From NCBI GenBank assembly GCA_019636755.1, contig JAHBWZ010000001.1, forward strand, positions 62,001 to 126,000: a stretch of 64,000 nt of DNA, given 5' to 3'. The notes below the pieces were generated by a model that was not told where the DNA came from, searched no databases, and saw nothing but the letters and a program-made list of their open reading frames with translations. Of the stretch, positions 51,019 to 59,532 are shown piece by piece. The first letter of the stretch is position 1; each line of letters opens with the position of its first letter. The stretch is from Phycisphaeraceae bacterium. Its GTDB lineage: Bacteria > Planctomycetota > Phycisphaerae > Phycisphaerales > SM1A02. Both the position numbers and the translations under genes were made by a program.

Positions 51019-51206
51019 ATCCGGCCATGCCGGCCGCCCTCCGCCGGGACGAACCAGACCCGCGTATCCGGATTCCAGAAGTCCGCGTTATTGCCGGCGA
51101 TGGCCAGTCCGTCCTGGAAGACATGGAACCCGGTACAGGACGTCGCAGGCCGTACGAAGGCCGTCATGACCACGGCGGCGGTGATTCGAGCCAGGAGCGC
51201 GTGCAT
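50991..51206 (-). pseudogene. linear-amide C-N hydrolase, N-terminal fragment
   Basis: 72 codons from ATG 51206: signal peptide ending at PATS, then the Ntn nucleophile Cys24 in CTGFHVFQDGLAIAGNN, NPDTRVWFVPAEGG, and GRIYFGFANLSP where the element begins. Such enzymes are exported, autoprocess to expose Cys and hydrolyse linear amides such as conjugated bile acids or penicillin V. The remainder is at 43906-44789. The open frame continues into the element as nonsense. It follows the zinc-ribbon gene by 58 bp on the same strand. Confidence 0.85.
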
Positions 51207-51264
51207 GGGCGGCCAGCGTACCGGGTGCGGCGCCGGTGCGTCGCATCCGCCCCGGCCCCGCGCC

Positions 51265-51711
51265 TCACACATGCGCGATGAAGACCAGGAAGAACACGAT
51301 GCCCGGGACGAAGCAGAGCAGTGCCCAGAGCCAGCGGATGCCCGACTGCACCCGGCGAAGATGACGTGCGGAACACGTCCAGACGGGCAGCAGCGCGCCG
51401 CATGTGATCACGCCGAGCACCAGCGGGACCAGGTCGGACCCCGGAGCGCCCTGGCTCACGCCCCACAGGAGGACGAGCGCATGGAAGCCGAGCCCCGAGG
51501 CCAGGCCGGTGACGCCGAGGACGAGCAGCGCCTGGCGCGGCTTCTCCAGTCCCACCCGAAGGACCAGCGCGAGGCCGCACTCCGGACAGTGGGTTGCGGT
51601 GAGCCCACGGAGGACATACCGGCAGTTCGGGCAGCGCTCATCGCGTGCGGCCAGCCATGCCCTCAGGAACGCCGCATCGTCGGGCTCATCACGCGCAGGC
51701 GCGTCGCTCAT
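51265..51711 (-). CDS. zinc-ribbon membrane protein
   Basis: 148 aa. An N-terminal cytoplasmic zinc ribbon (CPNCRYVLRGLTATHCPECG, about residues 27-46) is followed by four membrane segments. It has the same architecture class as the ribbons at 44870 and 54814, but with the ribbon first. TAGACT ends 8 nt before ATG 51711, so the mRNA is probably leaderless. It lies upstream of the split hydrolase on the same strand. Function unknown. Confidence 0.75.
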   Translation of the reverse strand: MSDAPARDEPDDAAFLRAWLAARDERCPNCRYVLRGLTATHCPECGLALVLRVGLEKPRQALLVLGVTGLASGLGFHALVLLWGVSQGAPGSDLVPLVLGVITCGALLPVWTCSARHLRRVQSGIRWLWALLCFVPGIVFFLVFIAHV

Positions 51712-51719
51712 CGCCCCCG

Positions 51720-51725
51720 AGTCTA
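51720..51725 (-). promoter_or_regulatory. putative -10 box (TAGACT), leaderless
   Basis: On the minus strand TAGACT is followed by 8 nt (CGGGGGCG) and ATG 51711. It is identical to the hexamers of rpmH and the helicase. Confidence 0.5.
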
Positions 51726-51904
51726 CCCGCCGATCGTTCGGACGGGAGTCCGACGGCGCCCGCGTCCGCCGGGGTCCGCATCGCGCTCACCCCGCGCGGC
51801 CGGCTGGCCGACGAAGGGAGCCGGACATCCGTCGCACGGCGCGGCCGGACCCGCCGGCCATGCGCGTGGACAGCCCGGCGTGAGGTCCGGCCCGGAGACC
51901 TGTT

Positions 51905-54316
51905 ATGCGGACGCATCTCATCGTGACCATGCTGCTGGTCGGCCTGCCGGTCGCCGCCGCACCGGCAGGCAGCGGCATCGACGCCTCGCTGCGGCGAAGC
52001 GTGGACCAGGCGATGGCCGACCTGCCCATGGACGGCGATGCCGCGCGGGTCCACCTGCTGGAGCACACGGACCCGCTCTGCGCCGGGTTCGCGCTCAGGC
52101 AGGCGCGTACGGCCGTGCATGCGGCAGGCATCCGCGCCGGTGCGTGGCGTTCCTTCCGGATGACCGTCGACGTCGCGACCGACGTGCTGAGTGTCGTCGG
52201 ACTCGACAAGGCCGCCGACCTCATGGAACTGATCATGCACGCGGTCGATGCGGCGTCGCCGGAGGACTTCGTGAAGGGCCTCGGTTCGACCGCGGTCAGG
52301 AAGCTGACGGCGCTCGGCGCCGAGCGCCTGGGTCTCGGCGGCGGCGGCCAGGCCACGATGGAGGCGCAGCTCGCCACGCTCACCGATGCGATGGCCGCCA
52401 AGGCGCTGGACAACGGCGCCGGCGCGATCTATGGATGGGCGCTCGCCAGGCCGGAGGAGGCCCTCCTGGAGCAGGTCCATCCCCATCCGGCGTGCGGGGA
52501 CATCCACATCGCGTTCCACGTGGCGCGGGCGTCGCGCGGCGGACTGGAGTTCCGCATGCACGTCTCGGGCAACTGCGGGTGCGCGGTGCCGGAAGGATCG
52601 CCGGTGCGCCTCGGCCGGTTCAGCGTCTACGGCGTCCTGCCGCTCCGCGGCGAGATCGTCGGCTCGGACCGGCAGGCGTCGATCCGCTTCGACGTCGCCG
52701 GTCCCGGTGCCTGGTGGGTGATCGCCTCCAGCGACTGCACCGCGCCTCCCGAAGTCGCCGGAGACCCGGTCACCGCACCCGTGCCGTTCCTGCCCAGCGA
52801 CGCGTTCACGACCGCCGATCTGCGCTGCACCGACATGTGCTGGCAGGTCCTCGCCCGGCGCGAGGACCATCGCGCCCTCGCGCTCGACCGCGAGCGCCGC
52901 GCCGCCGCGATCCAGGGAACCCTCGCCGCGCTGGCCGCGTCCGCCGCCGACGCGACGGATCGCGTCATGGCGCTGGAAGACCGGCTCGCCGAGGCGGAGG
53001 CGGCGCTGCGCACGCCGGTGACCGGGTCACCGTCGGAGCAGGACCGCCGGAGGCTGGTCGAGGCGACCGCCGTGGTGGAGCGCGTCCGCCGCGGTGAACT
53101 GGATGCCCTGCGACGCAGCGCCGACCCGATCGTGCGCCGGCACCGCAGCGCCGCCCGGGAGTTCGAGTCGCTTCGGCGCGCCGCCGACCTGCACCACGAC
53201 CTCGCGCGCCGCGCGACCATCGAGTACGAGGGCTGCGTGCGCGCGTGCGTCCGCGAGGCGTGCGCCAAGGGCGAGCCGATCGGCACCGGCGGCGGCACCA
53301 TGACGGTCCCCGCGTTCGGTGACCAGGTCCAGCGCGATGCGCGGCGGATCCTGGCACAGATGGAGGCCGAGGGCTTCGAGTGCCTGCCCGGGCGGAGCGG
53401 CCCCCTGCCCGATACGCCGAGGACGCACGCGGCACCGGATGCGGACTGGCTGGAGATGCTGCGCGCGGAGGTGCTCGACGCGCAGCAGGAACTGCATGAA
53501 CTGTACGGCTACGACAGCAGCGGCGACGGTGGCTCACGCGCCACCCTGGCGGCGGCGTTCGATCGCGCGGGTGTCGCCGGGGCGCGACGGTACCTGGAGG
53601 CATGGCACGGGCACACCGCATCCGCCTGGCACCTGACGTCCGCCTGCGCCGCGATCCTGCATCGCACCACGTCCGCCGCGCTCGGCCGGTCGGCGCGCGC
53701 CGTGCGCCTCGGGGCCGCCGTCACCGACGGTGATCGTCACCGGATCGAGTCCGGCATGCACGCCTTCCGTCAGCTGCATCACGCCGTCGCCGGACTGCTG
53801 CATGAACGCGTCGAACTGCAGGCCGCGATCGCGCGGGAACTGGATCGACGCGCCGCCGGCCAGTCGGACCATGCCGACCGGTACGCCGCGATGCTCGGTG
53901 CCGTCGATGCCCGGATCGCGGCCATCGTCGACGCGATGCCGCTGATGACGCCGATCGGCGCCGAGGCCGCGGAGCGCGCGGTGCCGTCGCACGTGCAGCA
54001 CGTCGGACTCGTGACGCTCGATGCCGCCGGCCAGGTCCGCGCGGTCGAGACCATGCCACGGTCCGCGACGCTGCGCGCCCTGGTGAAGTACACCGCACCG
54101 CCCGGCGCGGGACGGTCCGCGCTGCTCAGACATCGCGGCGCCGACGGCCGCGTGACCGTGTACACCATCGACCTGGCGGCCAGTCCCGCGGACCCATCAC
54201 TCTTCGTCTCGCCGGCGATCCGCGTCGAGCCCGGCGGCGCGATCGCGGTCCGGCCCGGCGACCGCCTCGAACTCTCCGCCGAGGGCATGACGGCGGCCCT
54301 GGTTGTCGAACCCTGA
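51905..54316 (+). CDS. large exported coiled-coil protein
   Basis: 803 aa with signal peptide (LIVTMLLVGLPVAAAPAG). Residues about 50-190 are helical, and about 195-290 form a beta domain with paired Cys (GNCGCAVPEG, ASSDCTAPP). A long charged coiled coil spans about 320-460 and contains CVRACVREAC. A C-terminal region ends in a beta-rich module (VYTIDLAASPADPSLF to RPGDRLELSAEG). No known family. GGAG stands about 8 nt before ATG 51905. Function unknown. Confidence 0.65.
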   Translation: MRTHLIVTMLLVGLPVAAAPAGSGIDASLRRSVDQAMADLPMDGDAARVHLLEHTDPLCAGFALRQARTAVHAAGIRAGAWRSFRMTVDVATDVLSVVGLDKAADLMELIMHAVDAASPEDFVKGLGSTAVRKLTALGAERLGLGGGGQATMEAQLATLTDAMAAKALDNGAGAIYGWALARPEEALLEQVHPHPACGDIHIAFHVARASRGGLEFRMHVSGNCGCAVPEGSPVRLGRFSVYGVLPLRGEIVGSDRQASIRFDVAGPGAWWVIASSDCTAPPEVAGDPVTAPVPFLPSDAFTTADLRCTDMCWQVLARREDHRALALDRERRAAAIQGTLAALAASAADATDRVMALEDRLAEAEAALRTPVTGSPSEQDRRRLVEATAVVERVRRGELDALRRSADPIVRRHRSAAREFESLRRAADLHHDLARRATIEYEGCVRACVREACAKGEPIGTGGGTMTVPAFGDQVQRDARRILAQMEAEGFECLPGRSGPLPDTPRTHAAPDADWLEMLRAEVLDAQQELHELYGYDSSGDGGSRATLAAAFDRAGVAGARRYLEAWHGHTASAWHLTSACAAILHRTTSAALGRSARAVRLGAAVTDGDRHRIESGMHAFRQLHHAVAGLLHERVELQAAIARELDRRAAGQSDHADRYAAMLGAVDARIAAIVDAMPLMTPIGAEAAERAVPSHVQHVGLVTLDAAGQVRAVETMPRSATLRALVKYTAPPGAGRSALLRHRGADGRVTVYTIDLAASPADPSLFVSPAIRVEPGGAIAVRPGDRLELSAEGMTAALVVEP

Positions 54317-54458
54317 CGCACGGCGCCGGGCCGACGGGCCGCCGGCGCCGATCCCGCTGACCACGCGCGGTGCCCGCCCGGCCGGACCCGCAGCGGCGCG
54401 GCGCACCGCGGTCCCCCGCCCGCGCGGCGTGACCGGCGGTACGGCGCATGCGCGCTGG

Positions 54459-54464
54459 TATGGT
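54459..54464 (+). promoter_or_regulatory. putative extended -10 box (TATGGT), leaderless
   Basis: TGG-TATGGT ends 9 nt before ATG 54474, with no ribosome-binding site in between. Confidence 0.45.
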
Positions 54465-54473
54465 TCCGCCGCC

Positions 54474-54845
54474 ATGCCACGGGAACTCTCCACCATCCTG
54501 CTCCTGCTCGTCTCCAACGTCTTCATGACCTGGGCCTGGTACGGTCACCTGCGCAAGGCAACCTGGACGATTCCGATGGCGATCGCCGTGTCCTGGATGA
54601 TCGCCCTGCCGGAGTACTGTGCGCAGGTGCCGGCCAACCGCCTCGGTCATGCCGGCCTCGGCGGGCCGTTCAGCGCGCCGCAGCTGAAGATCCTGCAGGA
54701 AGTCATCTCCATCTCGGTGTTCCTGGTCTTCTCCGCGCTCATCCTGCGCGAGCGACCGCGCGCGAACGAGGCGATCGCGTTCGTGCTGATCGTCATCGCG
54801 GTGATCGTCACGTTCATGGGACGCGGCGCCGCCCGGGGGGGCTGA
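54474..54845 (+). CDS. DUF486/DMT-like small membrane protein
   Basis: 123 aa, four membrane helices. The N-terminus STILLLLVSNVFMTWAWYGH and the central PEYCAQVPANRLGH and FSAPQLKILQEVISISVF match the DUF486 family, small relatives of drug/metabolite transporters. Substrate is unknown. The 3' end overlaps the convergent zinc-ribbon gene by 32 bp. Confidence 0.9.
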   Translation: MPRELSTILLLLVSNVFMTWAWYGHLRKATWTIPMAIAVSWMIALPEYCAQVPANRLGHAGLGGPFSAPQLKILQEVISISVFLVFSALILRERPRANEAIAFVLIVIAVIVTFMGRGAARGG

Positions 54846-55542
54846 CCGCGCGCGGTTCGTGGCACACCTCGCACCGGGGCGGGGCGGGCTCATCCGGAAC
54901 CAGGCCGCAGAACGGGCAGGCCCGCCGCCGCGCCTCGTGCCGCTCACATGCGGACGTGATCATCCAGAGGACGCCCACGGCGAACATGGCCAGGACGAAG
55001 CGCGGGGCGCCGCAGACCCGGGTCCATGGACTCGATGCGGTCACCGGGCCCGACAGCACGACGACGAGCAGTGCGACCGCCGGAATCGCGGTCACGGCAG
55101 GCCGCACGGCGCGCCGTCGCCGCCACCACCGACCGGCGCGACGGAGCGCGGAGGGGCGCCGGCGCAGCGCGCGCAGGCGCGGGCGGTCATCACGGCGCCC
55201 GCACGCAGGACAGTCCGCCCCGGGGACCTCGAGGCGTGTTCCGCACCCATCGCATCCGTCCGGCACGGTCGACACGACGACCCATCGCAGCAGGCCGGCC
55301 AGCCCGACGAGGGCGATCAGCGCCGGGACGTGCGGGCGCGGCGCGGGCGCGCCGCGCGGGTGTTCACCCGATCCGCCGCGCCCGTCGTGCCCCGGCGCCG
55401 GGGCTCGCTCGAGCGGCTGCCACGCACGTACCGGCGCACGCGGCAGCCACAGGCCGGCCGCCACGCCGGCGCTCGCGATGAGGACGGCGATCCGGACACC
55501 GCGGGCTGGATGCAGCGATCGTCGGAACGTCCCGGGCTCCAT
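54814..55542 (-). CDS. double zinc-ribbon membrane protein
   Basis: 242 aa from ATG 55542. A signal-like helix (GVRIAVLIASAGVAAGLWLP), a second helix, zinc ribbon 1 (CDGCGTRLEVPGADCPACG), two more helices, and ribbon 2 at the C-terminus (CPFCGLVPDEPAPPRCEVC). The pairing of CxxC ribbons with membrane segments recalls the proteins at 44870 and 51265. TACCGT ends 8 nt before the start codon. Function unknown. Confidence 0.65.
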   Translation of the reverse strand: MEPGTFRRSLHPARGVRIAVLIASAGVAAGLWLPRAPVRAWQPLERAPAPGHDGRGGSGEHPRGAPAPRPHVPALIALVGLAGLLRWVVVSTVPDGCDGCGTRLEVPGADCPACGRRDDRPRLRALRRRPSALRRAGRWWRRRRAVRPAVTAIPAVALLVVVLSGPVTASSPWTRVCGAPRFVLAMFAVGVLWMITSACERHEARRRACPFCGLVPDEPAPPRCEVCHEPRAVSPPGRRRVP

Positions 55543-55550
55543 CAACGGGC

Positions 55551-55556
55551 ACGGTA
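55551..55556 (-). promoter_or_regulatory. putative -10 box (TACCGT), leaderless
   Basis: On the minus strand TACCGT is followed by 8 nt and ATG 55542. It is divergent from the TACGAT box of the Na/Pi cotransporter 53 bp away. Confidence 0.4.
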
Positions 55557-55608
55557 CCGGTGCTCCGGGCCGCGAACGCGCGATGCGGCGCTTCTGCAGC
55601 CGGGGAAG

Positions 55609-55614
55609 TACGAT
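55609..55614 (+). promoter_or_regulatory. putative -10 box (TACGAT), leaderless
   Basis: TACGAT ends exactly 7 nt before ATG 55622. This spacing places the expected transcription start on the A of the start codon. Confidence 0.5.
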
Positions 55615-55621
55615 CCGGGGC

Positions 55622-57373
55622 ATGCCTGACGGACCGTCCGCTCCTGACGCGATTGCCCTCGCGCTCGGTCTTGCCGGCGGACTCGGACTCTTCCTGTTCG
55701 GCATGAACCGGTTCACGCAGGCGCTCACCGTGCTCGCCGGCGACCGGCTGCGGACGGTCCTGCACCGGCTGACCGCCAACCGCTTCGCCGCGCTGGTGAG
55801 CGGCGTGGCGCTCACGGCGGTCACGCAGTCCTCCTCCGTCACCACCGTCCTCCTCGTCGGCTTCGTCGCGGCGGGGCTGATCGGCCTCGCGCAGTCGATC
55901 GGCGTCATCATGGGCGCCAACATCGGGAGCACGATCACCGCGCAGCTCATCGCGTTCCATATCGAGCACTATGCGCTCGCCCTCATCGCGGTCGGCGCGG
56001 TCATGACGCTCGTCCGCCGCGGCGAGCACCTGCCGCGGTGGGGCGAGGGACTCGTCGCGATCGGGCTCGTCTTCCTCGGCATGGCGATCATGTCGGACGC
56101 GACCCGGCCGCTGCAGACCTTCGGGCCGTTCGTCGACGCGATGGCACGGCTGGATGACCGCTGGCTCGCGATCCTCGCGGGCGCGCTGTTCACCGCGATC
56201 GTGCAGTCCTCGGCCGCGACGACCGGCCTGCTCATCGTGCTGGCCGGGCAGGGCCTCGTATCGCTGGAAGCGGCGATCGCGTGCGCCCTGGGCGCGAACA
56301 TCGGCACGTGCGTCACCGCGCTGCTGGCGTCCATCGGCCGCGGACGGCCCGCCCGGCAGGTGGCGCTGGCCCACGTCCTCTTCAACGTGCTCGGCGTGGC
56401 GGTGTGGGCCTTCCTCATCGACCACCTGGCCGGGTTCGCCCGCGCACTCTCCCCCGCCTCCGCGGATCCCGCGGACGCGGCCCGGATGCTCCCGCGGCAG
56501 ATCGCGAACGCACACACGCTCTTCAATGTCCTCAATGCGGCCGTCCTCATCTGGTTCACGACGCCCTTCGCCTGGCTCGTCTCGCGCCTGGCCCCGGTCC
56601 GCGTCGCCGACGCGGACCCGGGGCGGCCGCAGTACCTGGATCGCGCCCTCCTGACGAATCCCGCCCTCGCGCTGGAGCGGGTCCGCCTGGAGATCGGGCG
56701 GCTGGGCGGTCTCGCGCACGCGATGGCGGCGCGCGGGATGCGCGCCGCGCTGACCGGGTCACGGGCCGACCTCGAGGCCATTGCCGCCGAAGATGCCGCC
56801 GACCGGCTGCAGGCGGCCATCGTCGAGCACATGGCGCTGATCGGCCGCAGCGCGAGCACCACGCGCCAGTCCAGTCGCTTCGATGCCCTGCTCATCGCCG
56901 CGGACCAGTTCGAGAACATCGTCGACCTTGTCCGGACGAATCTCACCGGGATCGGACGCCATCGGATCAACGCGCGCGTCGTGCTGAGCATGGAGACGCG
57001 CATGCGGGTGGAGTCGCTCGCCGGCGAGGCACTCCGGGCACTCGAACAGTCGACCACCGCGGTCCGGGACAGCGATCCGGCGCTGGCGGCGCGCGTCATT
57101 GCGCAGAAGAGCGAGATCGAGCGCCTCGTCCACGACGTCACCGAGCATCTCGGCCGCCGGCTCGCCGCCGATGCGCCGAATCGCGTCGCGACGTTCCGCG
57201 TCGAGTCCGACCTGGTGGCGCAGGCGCAGCGTCTCTTCGGGTACGCCCGTCACGCCTGCAAGGCGCTGGTCGCCGACCAGGCGCCGCCCACCGCGCCGGT
57301 GCCGGCCCCGGTCCCGGACCTGCCGCCGGCGGCGGCGCCGGTCGACACCGCGACGGAGCGCCAGCCGTCGTGA
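55622..57373 (+). CDS. Na/Pi cotransporter II-related protein with PhoU-like domain
   Basis: 583 aa inner-membrane protein of the NptA/YjbB type. The two inverted QSS repeats are visible as AVTQSSSVTTVLLVG (about residues 62-76) and AIVQSSAATTGLLIV (about 194-208), each followed by GANIGT/S segments (MGANIGSTITAQ, LGANIGTCVTALL). About nine membrane helices are followed by a cytoplasmic helical PhoU-like domain (about 360-555). It is proposed to move phosphate with sodium, or to act in phosphate sensing. Its stop overlaps the start of the methyltransferase (GTGA). Confidence 0.9.
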   Translation: MPDGPSAPDAIALALGLAGGLGLFLFGMNRFTQALTVLAGDRLRTVLHRLTANRFAALVSGVALTAVTQSSSVTTVLLVGFVAAGLIGLAQSIGVIMGANIGSTITAQLIAFHIEHYALALIAVGAVMTLVRRGEHLPRWGEGLVAIGLVFLGMAIMSDATRPLQTFGPFVDAMARLDDRWLAILAGALFTAIVQSSAATTGLLIVLAGQGLVSLEAAIACALGANIGTCVTALLASIGRGRPARQVALAHVLFNVLGVAVWAFLIDHLAGFARALSPASADPADAARMLPRQIANAHTLFNVLNAAVLIWFTTPFAWLVSRLAPVRVADADPGRPQYLDRALLTNPALALERVRLEIGRLGGLAHAMAARGMRAALTGSRADLEAIAAEDAADRLQAAIVEHMALIGRSASTTRQSSRFDALLIAADQFENIVDLVRTNLTGIGRHRINARVVLSMETRMRVESLAGEALRALEQSTTAVRDSDPALAARVIAQKSEIERLVHDVTEHLGRRLAADAPNRVATFRVESDLVAQAQRLFGYARHACKALVADQAPPTAPVPAPVPDLPPAAAPVDTATERQPS

Positions 57374-58356
57374 CGCCGTCGGCGCTCCCCCTCCCGCCGG
57401 ACTTCCTCGCCGCGCAGGCCGCGTTGCTCGGACCGGACCTCTTCCGGCGATGGGTGGACGGCGTCACTGCACCGCGCGCGACGGTCTTCCGTCTCAATCC
57501 GCTCCGGGGCGACACGGACGCGGCGCGACGCGCGCTCGTGCAGTCCGGCGTCGACATGATCCCGGCCGGGCTCGCGCCGGAGACCTGGCTCACGACCCCG
57601 GGCCATCGCGGCGCCCTGCTCGCACATCCGATGTGGCGCGAGGGCCGCGTCCTGGTCCAGGGTCTCTCCAGCATCGCGGCGGTCCGGTCACTGGATCCGC
57701 AGCCGGGCGAGCGCATCCTCGATCTCTGCGCGGCGCCGGGCGGCAAGACCTCATACATCGCAGCGCTGCTTGCCGGGCGCGGCGAGGTCGTCGCGAATGA
57801 CATCTCCGTCGCGCGCACCCACCGGATGCGCCGGCTCCTCGCCCAGCTCGGGGCTCCCGCGACGATCCGCACCGGACCCGGCGAACGGTTCGGCACCCGC
57901 GAGGTCGGCGGCTTCGACCGGGTCCTCGTCGATGCACCCTGCAGCGGCGACGCGGCGCTCCGCCCCGACGACCCGCCGGCGTGCAGCGCGTGGAAGCCCG
58001 GACGGCACCGGGGTCTCGCCCCGCAGCAGAAGCGCCTGCTCCACGCCGCCATCGCGTGCACGCGCCCGGGTGGCGTCATCGTCTACGCGACCTGCACCTT
58101 TGCACCGGAGGAGAACGAGGCGGTCATCGCCCGCGCGCTGGAGCGCTACCCGGCGCACGTGGCGCTCGAGCCGCTGCCGGTCGATCCCCCCGACGCCGTG
58201 CCCGCGGCTGGTCTCGAAGGCGCCCCGACCGGCGCCGCCCGGCGCGTCGTGCCGGTCGCCCGGGAGACGGCGCTCGGTCGACTGGTCCTGACCGAGGGCT
58301 TCTTCGTGGCCCGACTGCGGCGCACGGACCGGCCGTGGGACCGGGCTTCCGGCTGA
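57370..58356 (+). CDS. RNA (cytosine-5-)-methyltransferase of the NOL1/NOP2/Sun family
   Basis: SAM-dependent m5C methyltransferase, probably on 16S rRNA or tRNA. The 328-aa product from GTG 57370 has motif I LDLCAAPGGKTSYIA (about 117-131), motif IV with catalytic-release Cys VDAPCSGDAA (about 188-197), motif VI with nucleophilic Cys YATCTFAPEENE (about 239-250) and a C-terminal FFVARLRR. The N-terminal RNA-binding region is short and lacks the NusB domain of RsmB, nearer to RsmF-like cores. The start overlaps the transporter stop, so translation is coupled. Confidence 0.88.
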   Translation: MTPSALPLPPDFLAAQAALLGPDLFRRWVDGVTAPRATVFRLNPLRGDTDAARRALVQSGVDMIPAGLAPETWLTTPGHRGALLAHPMWREGRVLVQGLSSIAAVRSLDPQPGERILDLCAAPGGKTSYIAALLAGRGEVVANDISVARTHRMRRLLAQLGAPATIRTGPGERFGTREVGGFDRVLVDAPCSGDAALRPDDPPACSAWKPGRHRGLAPQQKRLLHAAIACTRPGGVIVYATCTFAPEENEAVIARALERYPAHVALEPLPVDPPDAVPAAGLEGAPTGAARRVVPVARETALGRLVLTEGFFVARLRRTDRPWDRASG

Positions 58357-58404
58357 GCGCGAGCACGGGACCGCGTCCCCGGGCGCAGTCCGGGCACCAC
58401 CGGC

Positions 58405-58433
58405 TTGACGGCTGTCCGCGCGCCCCGTACGGT
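58405..58433 (+). promoter_or_regulatory. promoter with TTGACG and TACGGT, 17-bp spacer
   Basis: TTGACG (58405-58410), 17 nt, TACGGT (58428-58433). It is the best-spaced -35/-10 pair in the window. The -10 ends 6 nt before ATC 58440, the apparent first codon of the next gene. Confidence 0.6.
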
Positions 58434-58439
58434 CCCGGC

Positions 58440-59018
58440 ATCGCCAGACGCCTCGCATCGCTCGCGCCGCTGCTCCTCGCCCTGCTGCCGCTGCTGCACA
58501 CGGGCGTGCCGGGATGGGGCCGCGCCCCGGGCGCCCCGGTCGCGGCCGGTCGATGCACCTGCGCGACGGGCGCGTGCTGCGGCGGGGCGTCGACGCACGG
58601 TCCCCGGCGATCACCGCACATCCCGTCGGACAGCGGCACCGCGCCATCCGCGCCGGCGCCGCAGCGCCCCTGCTGCGCGGCCCGTGCGCCGCGGGATGCG
58701 GACGCCGGTCCGTGCACCACGACCGCCGACGCAGGGACCCGACGTCCATGCGGTTCCTGTGACTGTGGTCCGTCCTGCCGGTGCCTGCTCCGCCCGGCGC
58801 CCCCATCGTCGCCGGGAATTCCGCCGCACCTGCCGCCGGGCGCTCCGGACGGCCGTCTGCTGCTGCGCCTCCAGGCGTCGGCGCCAGCCGCGCACGTCGT
58901 CGACTCGTTCGCGCCGCAGAGCGCCCTGATGCCGCGGTGCGCGGAGGTCGACGCGCGGTCCGGTCTCCCGGCGAGCGGTCGGGACCGCTGCATCCGACGG
59001 CAGTCGCTCATCGTGTAG
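58440..59018 (+). CDS. exported cysteine-rich protein, apparent ATC start
   Basis: 192 codons. The frame opens with a clear signal sequence (IARRLASLAPLLLALLPLLH) but has no in-frame ATG, GTG or TTG between the previous gene and this signal. The first sensible codon is ATC 58440, placed 6 nt after a well-formed promoter. The mature protein is Cys-rich (RCTCATGACCGG, RPCCAARAP, CGSCDCGPSCRC, about residues 40-115) and then Pro-rich. Together with the downstream HMA-domain lipoprotein this suggests metal binding, perhaps copper. Codon third positions are strongly GC, supporting a real gene. Confidence 0.55.
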   Translation: MARRLASLAPLLLALLPLLHTGVPGWGRAPGAPVAAGRCTCATGACCGGASTHGPRRSPHIPSDSGTAPSAPAPQRPCCAARAPRDADAGPCTTTADAGTRRPCGSCDCGPSCRCLLRPAPPSSPGIPPHLPPGAPDGRLLLRLQASAPAAHVVDSFAPQSALMPRCAEVDARSGLPASGRDRCIRRQSLIV

Positions 59019-59175
59019 CGGCCCGACGCAGGTGCGCGCCCCCGGTGCGCGCCTGCGGCCTGCGTCACGTGCGCAGCACCGCGCCCCGTGCCCGCCCCGA
59101 CCCTGAACTCGTGCCCCGCCGTCGTTCGTGCGGGCATGTCCTGTCTGACCGGCTGACACCCGGAGGAGCCATCCC

Positions 59176-59532
59176 ATGTTCCGTTCCGCATCCATCGCCG
59201 CCGTCGTTCTGTGCACGGCCGCATCCCTGCTTCCCGGCTGTGCGTCCACCGTGGCCGCGCCGCGCTCCGATGACCCGCGCCTTGCCTCGCTGGACCCGGT
59301 GCCCGCCGGTGACGTGCTGCTGCATGTCCGCGGGATGTCCTGCCCGCAGTGCATCACCAACGTGGACCTCCAGCTGCTCGCACTCCGCGGCGTGCAGCGC
59401 GCCCATGTCGATATGGGTGCGGGCACGGTCCTGGTGGCCGTCGCCGGCAGCGACCGGCCCGCGCCGGCGGACTTCGCCCGGGCGGTCGAGCGCGCCGGGT
59501 TCACCCTGGCCGGCCTGGAGGTCCTCCCGTGA
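59176..59532 (+). CDS. heavy-metal-associated (HMA) domain lipoprotein
   Basis: 118 aa. The signal peptide ends in the lipobox LLPGC (Cys at about residue 22). The HMA domain carries the metal site GMSCPQCI (about 53-60), as in Atx1/MerP-type Cu, Hg or Zn carriers, with the family's ferredoxin-like fold order. GGAGGAG is about 8 nt before ATG 59176. The stop overlaps the GTG of the next gene (GTGA). It is likely a periplasmic metal-binding lipoprotein; the metal is unknown. Confidence 0.88.
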   Translation: MFRSASIAAVVLCTAASLLPGCASTVAAPRSDDPRLASLDPVPAGDVLLHVRGMSCPQCITNVDLQLLALRGVQRAHVDMGAGTVLVAVAGSDRPAPADFARAVERAGFTLAGLEVLP

